This document shows positions 32,570-44,224 of a stretch of DNA of 64,000 bases, piece by piece. The position numbers and the translations under genes were made by a program. Source of the DNA: Hybos culiciformis (lineage: Eukaryota > Arthropoda > Insecta > Diptera > Hybotidae); contig OZ023273.1 in NCBI GenBank assembly GCA_964007475.1, positions 76,731,737-76,795,736 on the forward strand, given 5' to 3'. Every line of letters starts with the position of its first letter. The first letter of the stretch is position 1. Under the pieces are notes generated by a model. The model worked only from the letters and a program-made list of their open reading frames with translations. It did not search any database and was not told the DNA's origin.

Positions 32570-34606
32570 GGCTACCGGACATAACATCCCCGGTCATAAG
32601 ATCCCCACAATTGCGGTCATAAAATCCCGGGGATCTTATGACCGATTAAAACGGTCATAAGATCCTCACGATTTCGGTCATAAAAACCCGGGGATCTTAT
32701 GACCGATTTAAACGGTCATAAGATCCTTACGATTTCGGTCATAAAAACCCGGGGATCTTATGACCGATTTTAACGGTCATAAGATCCCCACTATTTCGGT
32801 CATAAAAATCCGGGGATCTTATGACCGATTTAAACGGTCATAAGATCCCCACTATTTCGGTCATAAAATCCCGGGGATCTTATGACCGATTTAAACGGTT
32901 ATAAGATCCCCACGATTTCGGTCATAAAAATCCGGAGATCTTATGACCGATTTAAACGGTCATAATTTCCTGAGAGTTGTGGTCATAAAATCCCGGAGAT
33001 ATTATGACCAATTTAAACGTTCATAATTTCCTGAGAGTTGTGGTCATAAAATCCCGGGGATATTATGACCAATTTAAACGTTCATACTTTCTCAAAACAT
33101 GCGGTCACAAAATCCCTCCATTTGGAAAAGGACATAACATCCCCGGTCATAAGATCCCCACGATTTCGGTCATAAAATCCCGGGGATCTTATGACCGATT
33201 TAATCGGTTACAATTTACCGAGAGTTGCGGCCATAAAATCCCAGGGATCTTATGACCGATTTAAACGGTCATAATTTCCCGAGAGTGCGGCCATAAAATC
33301 CCGGGGATCTTTTGACCGATTTAAACGGTCATAAGATCCCCACGATGTCGGTCATAAACAGCGTTGCCAACTTGGCCATTTCATGGCTAGAATTAGCCAT
33401 TTCATACTTTGGATTGCCATGAATGTAAGTAACTTAATGGCAGCCATAAATCTAGCCATTTTCAAATAATATAAAAGCCATTATGTCACTAAATTTTTTC
33501 AGCTTAGAAAGTATTTTAAAATATTTGAAATTGTTTTTGTCTTTAGTACCAACCCAAACATTCTAAGCAAAGGTATAAACACTATGCCGCGCAAATTATC
33601 TTTAACAAGTTTAAATAGTTTGTTTGGGAAGTCCAAACGCACGACGCGCGCTGGCTTATGTGTTTAATTTTGTTTCTAAGTTTCGTTTAATTTCAAAAAA
33701 AATCAACGTGCAGCGTGCTCGAACAAAATTTTTTTCTGTTACTGATTAGGATTACTGATACTGATTGAAAAAGTTGTTACTGTGCGAATGATAAAAAAAA
33801 GGTTAACATTTTCTAATTTTAAGGTTTAAAATAACTTAAATAACTATTAAATTAAATACCGAGTAAATTTCTTTTTGTTTCATAAAAATTAAACGAAAAA
33901 TTAAGTAAAATTGGTTCAAATATAACATTTAGGGGTAAAAAGTGTAAACAATTTTTTTTAGTTTTTCCCCCAATAACAGGGTAACGGTGCGTTTTCGGCA
34001 TTTTTAAGGCGGCGTGACCTAAAGGTTTCTACATATCCGGATTTTAATTACGTAACTGCATATTAATTGCAGGCCGAAGAACTTGAAGATCAGTCAAAGC
34101 GTTGTTGAGTTTTTGAACTTTTGAGGCCACTTTTATGCAAATTATGCTTTCAATACGTTTTTATTTTTACCAGATTATTAGCCATTTCCTGAAAAAAATT
34201 TATATGCCATTTTTAAATATTTATTTAGCCATCCTCGAAAATACTACTTGGCAACACTGGTCATAAAATCCCGGGGATCTTATGACCGATTTAAACGGTC
34301 ATAATAAAATCCGGGGATCTTATGACCGATTTAAACGGTGACAAGATCCCCACGATTCTGGTCATAAAATCCCGGGGATCTTATGACCGATTTAAACGGT
34401 CATAATTTCCCGATAGTTGCGGTCATAAAATCCCAGGGATCTTATGACCGATTTAATCGGTCATAATTTCCCGAGAGTTGCGGCCATAAAATCCCGGGGA
34501 TGTTTTGACCGATTTAAACGGTCATAAGATCCCCACGATTTCGGTCATAAAATCCCAAACATTTTTGTATTGGGATCTTATGACCGGGGATTTTATGACC
34601 GCACAC
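32570..34606. mobile_element. Foldback element of GGTCATAAAATCCC palindromic units, family C
   Basis: The arms repeat a unit of about 60 bp. It combines a near-perfect palindrome centred on CCCGGG (GGTCATAAAATCCC and its partner GGGGATCTTATGACC) with a second palindrome GACCGATTTAAACGGTC. ATTTGCAT flanks the whole (32562-32569, 34608-34615). Extended to 9 bp (AATTTGCAT / CATTTGCAT) there is one mismatch. The outer ends GGCTACCGGACATAAC and the inverse of CATAAAATCCCCGG align loosely. Internal divergence gives unit subtypes (GATTTCGG, GAGAGTTGCGG). A hAT MITE has inserted in one unit. The 83-residue frame at 33004-33255 is a repeat shadow. Confidence 0.82.
33359..34259. mobile_element. hAT MITE with CAGYGTTGCCAA ends
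   Basis: CAGCGTTGCCAACTTGG at the left and TTGGCAACACTG at the right are inverse. Perfect 8-bp duplications GTCATAAA (33351-33358, 34260-34267) were copied from the surrounding palindromic unit, proving that it landed inside the foldback. It is 901 bp and non-coding. Repeats of AGCCATTT mark both ends. Confidence 0.92.
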
Positions 34607-34805
34607 CATTTGCATATATGAATATCATGAAAATTTTTTGCGTACATTAATATTATATTTAGTGTAATTTTTTTTATAAAAAGGAGGAAATTTCGATACA
34701 TTACATTTTTATAAACAACCCCCCCCCCCCTCCACCCCGTAACAAACCGTAACAAATTTTCAAACCCCCCCCCCTTAGGCCGTTACGTAATTTGTGAACA
34801 GTCCC

Positions 34806-35420
34806 TTAACTGTAAAACGAGTTGTCATACTGCTCTGCCAAATCATCAGGAAAAGATTCCATACAACATACTTTGTTAAATAACACAATACATCGAAAGA
34901 ATGTGCGCACTAAAGAGTATATCGCCGCTGAAAACAAAAGTGTAGAAGAAGATTTAAATTTATCAATTCGTTGTCGTCGTCGGTTGCAGGAATTTGGGGA
35001 CATATCCGTGGAAAATTCGGCCCAAAGATCTCGGCGAACACCCGTATAAGATCCACAATTAAAGCCACGAGACCATGATATTTGTGCTTCTTTCATCTAT
35101 TGCGCATCTATTGGGCATTGGGCAGTGTTGTTTTATGGTCAAATTGTATTCCGAGATGAAACAAACAACATTGCCGCATATGGAGGCTGAGGCCTCTTGA
35201 TTTTTTTTTTATATTTTACTCCTTAATTAAACTGATCTATTTAGCTTCCGAGTTACACTGGCTTGAATGTCACGTGAAAAATAATGTAAAAAAAATTGTT
35301 TCTGTAAAATTAAAAAAAAAAAACATAACCAGATCTTGAAAACATCCAATAAAACTCATAAAAATTCAGTAAAACAGATAGATCTGATAAAATTACTGAG
35401 AATATTAATTTTTATATATA
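34806..35420. other. Less AT-rich stretch with overlapping unassigned ORFs
   Basis: Opposed frames of 96 residues (minus, 34806-35096) and 75 residues (plus, 34822-35049) overlap in sequence that is clearly less AT-rich than its surroundings. The minus frame contains an arginine-rich NRRRQRIDKFK stretch. I recognise neither product. The stretch may be an old transposon coding piece or an unspliced host exon. There is no start context or splice signal that decides between them. Confidence 0.3.
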
Positions 35421-35560
35421 AAAAATTTAGTCAAGTGTTTTTCAAGAAGTAAATAACAATACACTAATTAGAAAAGATCACTAACACCAAAAAAAATTTA
35501 GTCAAGTGTTTTTCAAGAATTAAATAACAATACACTAATTAGAAAAGATCACTAACACCA
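35421..35560 (+). repeat. 71-bp tandem duplication
   Basis: TTTAGTCAAGTGTTTTTCAA begins at 35426 and again at 35497, and both units end at CACTAACACC. They differ at one or two bases. It looks like a recent local duplication in non-coding DNA. Confidence 0.9.
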
Positions 35561-35782
35561 AATAACATGTTTTACTGTAAATAATTTCAAATTCGGATTG
35601 CATTTTTGGGTCTTTATACTTTAATTAGCGCACACATAATATTTTTTTAATAATTAATAAATTATAGTTACAAAAAAAAATTAACGTACCTCATTAATAT
35701 AAAAAAAGAGAAAAATGAATCGCGGGAAAAATATCTCTTTAAGTGTAATATAATATATAATAAAAAAGCATTACATACATAT

Positions 35783-36491
35783 TGTAAAGGAAAAAATTTG
35801 TTTTTTATTTAACGGAAAGTTTCTATTGACTTTCTTCTTTATGGTTATTTATCTTATGATGGATCATGGGTTGGACATCTATGTTGTCCAAGACATCTAA
35901 GGCCTATTGAATTCCCTAATCCATAATGACCACTAGCATGTCATTATGGAGATCCTATTGTCTAGGCTGTATTCAGCCGTATGTCCTATTAGAGCGGGAC
36001 GCGCTTTCGTTTTGGCTTAAGAGCCGGATATTCCATTTTTAGCTTGGAACAGCTTGGTATATTTGATAGGCTTACCAAGCCTTGTTATCCGTATTATATT
36101 GCTCGGAAAGCTATCTTACCTGTATTGTATAGCTCAGGGAAGCCGTTTAATAAAAGTGAGATATCTATTTGAGATCAAATTTCAATCTGGATTTTATTCT
36201 AAAAACTTATCATATTTATACAAAATCTTATATACTAAAAATTCTTAAATTCTATATACAATTTATCTACATAATAATAAATTTTTATATACAATATTAT
36301 TTACTAATATCAGATTCATACCAAATTATTATTTTTATTATTTTGACTTATTAATTAGTGATTGGTCACCCAATCAAATTTATTATAATTTACCGTAATC
36401 TTAATTCTATATTATTTTAGGGTTCAACAAGATTTTAATAATTTTATCAATTTAGTTTTATTTTAATTTTGGTAATGATAATATCATTACA
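35783..36491 (+). repeat. 5' LTR (orientation assumed)
   Basis: 709-bp terminal repeat, apparently identical or nearly so to the right copy: the frames within it at 36054-36248 and 36169-36354 translate identically in both copies. It contains GC-richer patches such as AGAGCGGGACGCGCTTTC, unlike the interior. Near-identity of the two copies implies a young insertion. Confidence 0.82.
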
Positions 36492-36566
36492 TCCTTTCCC
36501 TTTTAGAAAAAAAAATTTTATGATTTTTTAGGAAATAAGAAAATTTTTATATTTTTAAAATTTTTT

Positions 36567-36720
36567 TTTGAATTTGAATTTGTGGTGTTTGTTACAAATA
36601 ATAATTAATGTTAATGTTATTTTTTGAATTTGAATTTGTGGTGTTTGTTACAAATAATAATTAATGTTAATGTTATTTTTTGAATTTGAATTTGTGGTGT
36701 TTGTTACAGACAATGATTAA
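36567..36720 (+). repeat. Three tandem 56-bp units inside the LTR element
   Basis: TTGAATTTGAATTTGTGGTG recurs at 36568, 36624 and 36680, each followed by TTTGTTACA and AATTAATGTTA. The third unit is diverged at its end. No coding value is seen. Confidence 0.88.
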
Positions 36721-36802
36721 TGTTACGATTGAAACTTTTTTTTTTGTAATTGAATCTTATTATTTTTATTTTATTTTTATAATTGTTCTTTTAATGAATG
36801 TT

Positions 36803-36834
<32 letters not shown>

Positions 36835-37505
36835 GTTTAATTTGTGTATTATATCTCTGGTATATCAATTATATAACTATTCCTAGAGTTATCTATTTAC
36901 TCAGGACAAGTGTCTCATGGACATATAATTCAGTGCTAATATCTCTAGTCGACTGATTTAGTTTGAATTAATCATTAATCTCAAAACTAATTAATGCGGA
37001 GAATTTCATCTATTAGAAATCTCGGCCTAAATATTCCGTCAATTGGAAATTTCATCAATTGGGAATTTATACAATAATAAAAGAGTGCCTAATGACTCTT
37101 ATTGCCAATATCCTAAATTATTCATTCTTATTTTCAATAAATTTCGTAAATAGTTCATTGGTGACAGACTTATCTGTTCCAGTATCAATTATGAATTTTA
37201 TTGGATAATGATGATTAACTTATACATTTGAATATAAATGTGGGCATTTAAATTTGATTTTGATCAGTGATGTTTGTTTCCTGATCTCAGAGAAAAAAAT
37301 TTTTTGTGTGTAAACTATTCTTAGGGATATGCAATTTCAAATCAATCGTAATATTAAATAATTTTGTCTAAGTGAAAATATTTGATGTGTCATATTATTG
37401 TGACGTATCATTTAAAAATTTTTATAATGGATAGATAATGAGTAATTTCTTTTTGTATTTAAGAAGAAAGTTTTTTTTTTTGTTAAAAGAATTTGATAGA
37501 CAAGT

Positions 37506-37537
<32 letters not shown>

Positions 37538-38087
37538 TCTATTGAAAAAAAATTTAATAGGATGTTCGTAATATAATTTTATATTTGTGTTAATTCTAAA
37601 ATTTTTTAGGGTGTTCTTAAGTAACATTCTTATAATTTTTTGAAAATTTTTTGATTTAAAAATTTATTTATATATTTCATGTAAAATTTATATAACCTAA
37701 TTATTTTGTAAAAATTTGTTATTTTTATAATAATATAGTAAAAAAAAATATACATTTTTTTTTTGTAAAATTTAATATTTATATATATATAATTATCTCT
37801 TGTGAATTTCATTTATATAATTTTTTTTGTAAAATTTCATATTTATATATAATTATTTTTCTTGTGAATTTCTTTTATTTTTAATATACATTTCTTTTTT
37901 TTTTTATAATTTCATAGAAAAAAAAATATTTATTTTTGACAATATATCGTATTTTAAAAAATTTTTAATTTTTATTTTTTGTGTTCTCTATGCGGTTAAA
38001 ATTTTTGTTGAACATTTTGTTCCATCTTTTAAAATTTATGGTTATTTTGGTTCTGTATTATATAATTTGCGGTTTGCAGGATCGCCA

Positions 38088-38796
38088 TGTAAAGGAAAAA
38101 ATTTGTTTTTTATTTAACGGAAAGTTTCTATTGACTTTCTTCTTTATGGTTATTTATCTTATGATGGATCATGGGTTGGACATCTATGTTGTCCAAGACA
38201 TCTAAGGCCTATTGAATTCCCTAATCCATAATGACCACTAGCATGTCATTATGGAGATCCTATTGTCTAGGCTGTATTCAGCCGTATGTCCTATTAGAGC
38301 GGGACGCGCTTTCGTTTTGGCTTAAGAGCCGGATATTCCATTTTTAGCTTGGAACAGCTTGGTATATTTGATAGGCTTACCAAGCCTTGTTATCCGTATT
38401 ATATTGCTCGGAAAGCTATCTTACCTGTATTGTATAGCTCAGGGAAGCCGTTTAATAAAAGTGAGATATCTATTTGAGATCAAATTTCAATCTGGATTTT
38501 ATTCTAAAAACTTATCATATTTATACAAAATCTTATATACTAAAAATTCTTAAATTCTATATACAATTTATCTACATAATAATAAATTTTTATATACAAT
38601 ATTATTTACTAATATCAGATTCATACCAAATTATTATTTTTATTATTTTGACTTATTAATTAGTGATTGGTCACCCAATCAAATTTATTATAATTTACCG
38701 TAATCTTAATTCTATATTATTTTAGGGTTCAACAAGATTTTAATAATTTTATCAATTTAGTTTTATTTTAATTTTGGTAATGATAATATCATTACA
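38088..38796 (+). repeat. 3' LTR (orientation assumed)
   Basis: Second copy of the 709-bp terminal repeat, preceded by GGTTTGCAGGATCGCCA and followed by ATAT. Length equality with the left copy and the absence of visible indels support a single insertion event. Confidence 0.82.
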
Positions 38797-38800
38797 ATAT

Positions 38801-41777
38801 TTATTATTTTTGAAACAGATAATTTTTTATTTGGTTAATGCTGTTAGAATTATCTTTTACATTTATGTATTAGAAAAAAAACAACAAAAAAAATGCATAT
38901 AAGATTAATAAAAATTAAATCTATTTTCTCCTACATAGTAATAATAAAAGAATTATTAATTTTTCTTGGAATACCAATCAAATGAGTTGGTTTTGAATTA
39001 ATTAATGATGAGATCAGTCAGTGCACAGTCAGATTTTAATTTGCTTAACAAAACGCTAAATAATTTTTGAAGCATTTGTATATTATATACATATACATAT
39101 ATATTTATTGTATATATGTAAATATAAAACCTGTAGTTGAACTAAAATTATCTAAGCATTATTTGAAAACCGACCGCCCATCTATAAAATAAGTAATTTT
39201 CCCCAAATTTGGGACATAAAATTATATATACATATAAATATTTTTCTATGCGCTTAAAAACTGCTTAATGAATCCTTCCAGTATATACGTTGAAATTCCT
39301 ACAGCAGGAAGGAGCAAGTTTTGGAATTTTTTTTAAGTCCGATAGCTGTCGATATGTTGCGAAAAAGAGGCTTGTAATTCCCTTTTACACTTCCTACGAG
39401 ATAAAAGTCTAAAAGGGTCGTTACAATATTTATATTTGGGACCTTCATTGCAGAAATTGATTAACTCCATAAAAAAAATAGTAAAGAAATGTAATGCATT
39501 GGTTTTTAAAATTCCTTATAAATTATAAATTAAATTAAAAAAGTATTGTCGTTTGAAGTTGTTAACCTTTAAAATGATTGTGAAAATATAAAAAGTTATG
39601 ACTACATAATATGTAGTACACCAGGTACACTTATATTTAAAGTTTTTCAAAAATGGATTTAATCGATTTGTGCAGTGAACGTCTCTCTTTTATTTCAATT
39701 AATACCAATAAAATGTTAGTGTGAATAATACATATGTCATTTTTAAATTCTGATTTCATTTTTATATCTTCATTCGTAATTACATACTCGCATGTTGTAT
39801 ATATTGAAACTGTTTTAAGATGATGAGTAGATTTCCATACAATATTATAATGTATTAAGAATGAAAATATATTGCAAAAATACTTATATAAAAAAAAAAA
39901 AAACTGTTTTGTTTATAATTCTGTTCTATTTATAATTCAGTAGTATTAATTGATTTTAATAATGTTAATATTAGACCTAAAAAATCATTAAAGCATGAAA
40001 TATGAGTCATTATAAATTTTATAATAAATTAGGCTTTTAATCTACCTCGAATTGATGTTTTTGGTGAGTTAGTGTAGGAGTTTAAAAAGAAAAAAAATTA
40101 TACAACATAAGATGAGTAACACAAAATAAAACAAAAATTTTTGTGAGTTTATTTTTTTATCTTTTATTCTAATTTTCTAATCAAAATGATTTTGTTTACA
40201 TGTTTGCTTATTTGTAATTCTTTGAACTCCGAATAAGATTAACATAATAAAATATTAGCATCAACAGATAAAAAATTCTATGGATGTAGAAGAGATTAAT
40301 GAAACTAAAACTTATCATTTAATAGATATGCGAGCCTTTAATTAGATAAAAATATTATTACTCATAAATGAAGAAAGTCTTTATTTCTAAGCACATAATA
40401 CGATGTACATAATATATATATATACATATAATTGAAAACTATAAAAAATTGAAAGTGAGAAAGACATTTAAATTATTGCAACAAATTATTATGGGCAATG
40501 AAAAAATATTCGAACAGTATAATTCTAACTATTTCATTTTTTAACAGAACTTGAACAGGTAGGCATTAAATATTTCGGGAGTATTTGAAAATTTTAATGT
40601 TGGGCCATTTCTTTCCTTTACTCTCCAAGTGGTGTCTACGCATACACGATTGTAAGATATTTTTTATAGATTGAAACAAATCTTTTCTTTTCTGATTCTC
40701 GAAGTCGATTAATAATATTTAAAAAAGTATACAATTTGAAGTTATGAGGAACAGTTATAGGGACCGCAGAAAATTAATATCGAAACGTCATGTGGTCTGA
40801 CAAGCATATCTACTTGGTTATAGGGTATCATTCAATTGACGTTAAAATTGAACAATTTTTTCACCGTCTATTGACCTAGAAACAATTTTTACAATATCAC
40901 AAAATAGTAAAGATAATTTGTTTAAAAATCTTAGAACTGAAACTACTTATCTTACGAAACAAAATTATTTAAATAATATTTGGCGTTTAAAATAAACGAG
41001 CGGTTACAAAATCAGTTTTTTCCTATAACATAAATAATATCTAAGCAAATAAAACAATATGTATAGGTACTAAACTAAACAATTTTTGTGAATAACTATT
41101 ACTTATATTTTATATTTACATTATACACGTATGTATATTATATATTTAAAAAACAGTTTTTTTTCTCTTTTCCTTCTTCGAATGTTTTTGAAACAAATTA
41201 TAATGTTACAACTTTTTGTAGGTTGGAAAAAACCTATTTCTAACCTGAAGTGTAAACAAGGTATAGAATTTCGTATAAAGCTCATATAATTAAGAAAATA
41301 AAGTCTAACGTATTTTTGTATAGGTCTACATAAATTTTTTGATTTTAGACAATGAAAGAAAATGGACAAATATTTTCTTTTACTCTTTCTATTGGAAGAA
41401 AATTGATCATTAAACTAACTAATTCTTATAAAAATTATATTACCAATTAAACTTAATTAACAAAAACAAAAGTAAAAATAACTAATTTATTTATTATGAT
41501 ATCATGCTTTATTCGTTATATTTTTATTTTATTTAATTTAATCATTTTAAAGTGCATTATACAAATGTAACAAAGTGTTTTAAGTTCTAATTTTATTTTC
41601 GCAATGAAGACACAAAAATTCATTGAAAAACTGATTAAAATGGTTAGAAAATGTTAATTATTGAAGTTGAAAAAGAAAATATATAAAAGTCGATGAGTAT
41701 ACAAATCAACTGTACTTTCGACAGAGGGGCGTTAGATACGGGTAACGGATTTTATTATTTAATTATTGCAAGAAATG
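38801..41777. other. AT-rich DNA upstream of the integrin gene
   Basis: No gene or paired element end was found over 3 kb. TATAAAA at 41682-41688 lies about 0.95 kb before the integrin start codon and could belong to a promoter, but nothing else supports this. The integrin 5' UTR and any non-coding exon would be expected in or near this stretch. Confidence 0.4.
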
Positions 41778-41785
41778 GTCAAAAG

Positions 41786-42174
41786 CAGCGTTACCAACTT
41801 AGGGGTTTTCCCCCTAGATTTAGGGGTTTTTTTGTTGACAGAGGGATTTTTAGGGGGTAATTTGTTTTAGGGGTTTTTTTAGGGGTATGATGTATGATCT
41901 TAAAAGCGAAGATTTAGATGACATTTGTAATATTTTTGATTGCATTTCACAAGATACCTTATATTATATCTGCTAATTTTATTATAAATAAATAATTTTA
42001 TTAAACCACATAATTTACGATGTGCGTTATATATATTTCTTCAAGCATCTATTTGAAATCTTCATAGATATATAAGTATAGCTGTTATAATATCTATAAA
42101 AAAAAATTTATGGGTTTTTTAGGGGGAAATTTTATTTTTTTAGGGGGAAACATTTGAAAAGGTTGGTAACCCTG
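41786..42174. mobile_element. hAT MITE upstream of the integrin start
   Basis: CAGCGTTACCAACTTAGGGG at the left and GGTTGGTAACCCTG at the right are inverse. Perfect 8-bp duplications GTCAAAAG lie at 41778-41785 and 42175-42182. TTTAGGGGG-type motifs recur near both ends. At 389 bp it lies about 460 bp before the integrin ATG, in the probable promoter or 5' UTR region. Its ends resemble the CAGYGTTGCCAA family at 33359-34259. Confidence 0.9.
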
Positions 42175-42631
42175 GTCAAAAGCTTACTTACGAAGATTAA
42201 GAAATACCATCTTCTTTCTTATGCCTGGCTCCTGCAGCAACGGCATACGGATCGACATAAAGTCTTAAAATGAAATGACTCGAAGGGAAAAAACTTTAAA
42301 TCGCATGGTGCTGTTCATGCCCATAAATAAATTATTTATATTTCTCTAAAATCGTAGTTAACTATTTATATAGCGTTGAAATTTTCATATCACCAGCTCA
42401 ATAATTTTAATTTATTTTTATTATGTTTCTTTACAGAAAAAAGTGTTTAAAAAAATATTTAAAAATATACCTAATCAATTATTACATATATATAAAAGAA
42501 AATTATAAATTAAAAATTGCAAAAAATAATAATAATAATAATAATTATAATAATAATAATAATAAGTTAAATGATTTAATAAAGAAATAATAAAAAAAAA
42601 ATAATTAAATTTTCTTTTTTTTTTTTTTAAA

Positions 42632-42804
42632 ATGAATAAATCGCTATTGTGCATTTTTTATTTTGTTGTGAATTTTTATTTACTCCTTCTTCCAATAATT
42701 TTTGGATTTAATTTGGATTTACCGAGCCGAGCTAGATTAACAAATTTTAAAAGTGGAACATGGTTCGGTTTCAGTATAGCATTACATAAATACGATGGAA
42801 ATTA
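42632..42804 (+). CDS. Integrin alpha chain, coding exon 1 (signal peptide and mature N-terminus)
   Basis: This exon starts the alpha subunit of a cell-surface integrin, which pairs with a beta subunit to bind extracellular matrix. The ATG has an AAAATG context. Residues 1-25 form a signal peptide with hydrophobic LLCIFYFVVNFYLLLLPIIF and probable cleavage after Gly25. Mature sequence then starts FNLDLP, the typical integrin alpha N-terminus, followed by SGTWFGFSIALHKYDGN, the first blade of the beta-propeller (FGFSVALH pattern). The frame meets TAG just after, but a consensus donor GTGAGTAT at 42805 takes the exon out in phase 2. Phase and protein sense match the exon at 58427. I cannot say which insect alpha paralogue this is (alpha-PS1, PS2 or PS3 type). 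Confidence 0.8.
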
Positions 42805-43349
42805 GTGAGTATATATAATTTTTTTATTTTATTTTTTTATTTTTGTTTTATTCAATATTCATATTTTTACAATTTTGTCTTACATTACATAGAGATTAGG
42901 ATTAATTATTATTTTTTTTTATTTTAGTTATTTAATTTTGTTTTTGTTTGTTTATTTTTGTTTTAAGTATGTACCTAAAATCTTCAAAAAAATAACGCCT
43001 GGGTGAATAGTAAGGCTAATTTTTTTTAATAATTTCAGTTTGTATTTAAGTTGGAAAGTTGGTTTTTGTTTTCAGAATAATAGTAGATTATAATATATGT
43101 TAACTAAATTTGTTATTAATTACGAGGTGATATAATATTGACAAGTGTCTATGTGTTTGTATGTATACACAACGAGTTGTTATAACAAATTTTGTTAACA
43201 TATCTTATATACTGCTTTAATGCGTAGGGGATAGGTAGTTGCAAAGAGAGAATATAGAGATAATTTATAATAAAAAATAAAGAACAAGACAAAATAAAAC
43301 ATAAAAATTCCCATCTCTTTTGAGAAGAAAATAAAGAAGAAAAAGAGAA

Positions 43350-44062
43350 AAAAATACGTTTGGGTATTATTTTTATATTCAAATACGAAGTTATTGAAGA
43401 AGAGGTAGAAGTGGTAAGAAATATTGCTTGAAAAAAATAAATTATGTTCCCTTTACTTTGTATATTTTTCTTCTTTTATCTTCTTCTTTATTTAAATTTT
43501 ATTTTAATTTCTCTTTCTTTTAGAGATAAAAGAAAAAAGGGAAATATTACTGATTTATTTTTCTTCTTTTATCTTCTTCTTTATTAAAATTTTACTTTAA
43601 TTTCTCTTTCTTTTAGAGATAAAAGAAAAAAAGGGAAAAATTACTTGTTTATTTTTCTTCTTTTATCTTTTATCTTAAAAAAATACGTTTGGGTATTATT
43701 TTTATATTCAAATACGAAGTTATTGAAGAAGAGGTAGAAGTGGTAAGAAATATTGCTTGAAAAAAATAAATTATGTTCCCTTTACTTTGTATATTTTTCT
43801 TCTTTTATCTTCTTCTTTATTTAAATTTTATTTTAATTTCTCTTTCTTTTAGAGATAAAAGAAAAAAGGGAAATATTACTGATTTATTTTTCTTCTTTTA
43901 TCTTCTTCTTTATTAAAATTTTACTTTAATTTCTCTTTCTTTTAGAGATAAAAGAAAAAAAGGGAAAAATTACTTGTTTATTTTTCTTCTTTTATCTTCT
44001 TCTTTATTTAAATTTTATTTTAAATTCTCTTTCTTTTAGAGATAAAAGAAAAAAAGGGAAAT
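43350..44062 (+). repeat. Higher-order tandem repeat in intron 1
   Basis: A unit of about 93 bp (TATTTTTCTTCTTTTATCTTC ... TCTTTTAGAGATAAAAGAAA) repeats at 43463, 43556, 43650 and later positions. A larger 329-bp unit starting TACGTTTGGGTATT occurs at 43355 and 43684. TTTTATCTTC and GATAAAAGAAAA motifs can pair, so each unit may form a hairpin. It begins about 550 bp after the donor site. Confidence 0.85.
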
Positions 44063-44224
44063 ATTACCGTTGTTATCTTCTCCTTGCTTTTTCTTTTGAA
44101 GATAATTTATTGAACTCTCGTATTGAGTGCTGATTTTTATTTAGCAATACATGTGTTTGTTATTTGTGAAGAGATTGTTTTTCTCATTTTCTTTTTTTTT
44201 GTTATTATTCTGTATTGAAATATT

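Larger units (their letters stand above)
32426..34805. mobile_element. Element with GACTGTTCACAAATTACGTAACG TIRs (PIF/Harbinger-like?)
   Basis: The left end (G)CGACTGTTCACAAATTACG and right end CGTAATTTGTGAACAGTCCC are inverse over more than 20 bp, each followed by C-runs and GTAACA-type motifs. TTA precedes the left end and follows the right end; a 3-bp TWA duplication would fit PIF/Harbinger. Not counting the insertion (32570-34606), the element is only about 340 bp and non-coding. A truncated second copy lies at 4164-4421. Confidence 0.7.
35783..38796. mobile_element. Non-coding LTR retroelement (TRIM/LARD-like)
   Basis: Two direct repeats of exactly 709 bp (35783-36491 and 38088-38796) begin TGTAAAGG and end CATTACA. 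The 4-bp ATAT occurs immediately outside both ends (35779-35782, 38797-38800). TG...CA ends and an ATAT target duplication are known for several insect Ty3/gypsy elements. The 1.6 kb interior has no gag or pol, only AT-rich low-complexity sequence including a 56-bp triple repeat and poly-T runs. No primer-binding site or polypurine tract is obvious. It must have relied on proteins supplied by another element, if it is a true retroelement. Confidence 0.8.

Noticed and set aside
36054..36354. Two ORFs duplicated exactly at 38359-38659
   Set aside because: They lie inside the 709-bp LTRs. The duplication reflects the LTR, not paralogous genes.
41682..41688. TATAAAA as the integrin core promoter
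   Set aside because: In DNA this AT-rich a TATAAAA is expected by chance often. There is no initiator or transcript evidence, and a MITE lies between it and the gene.
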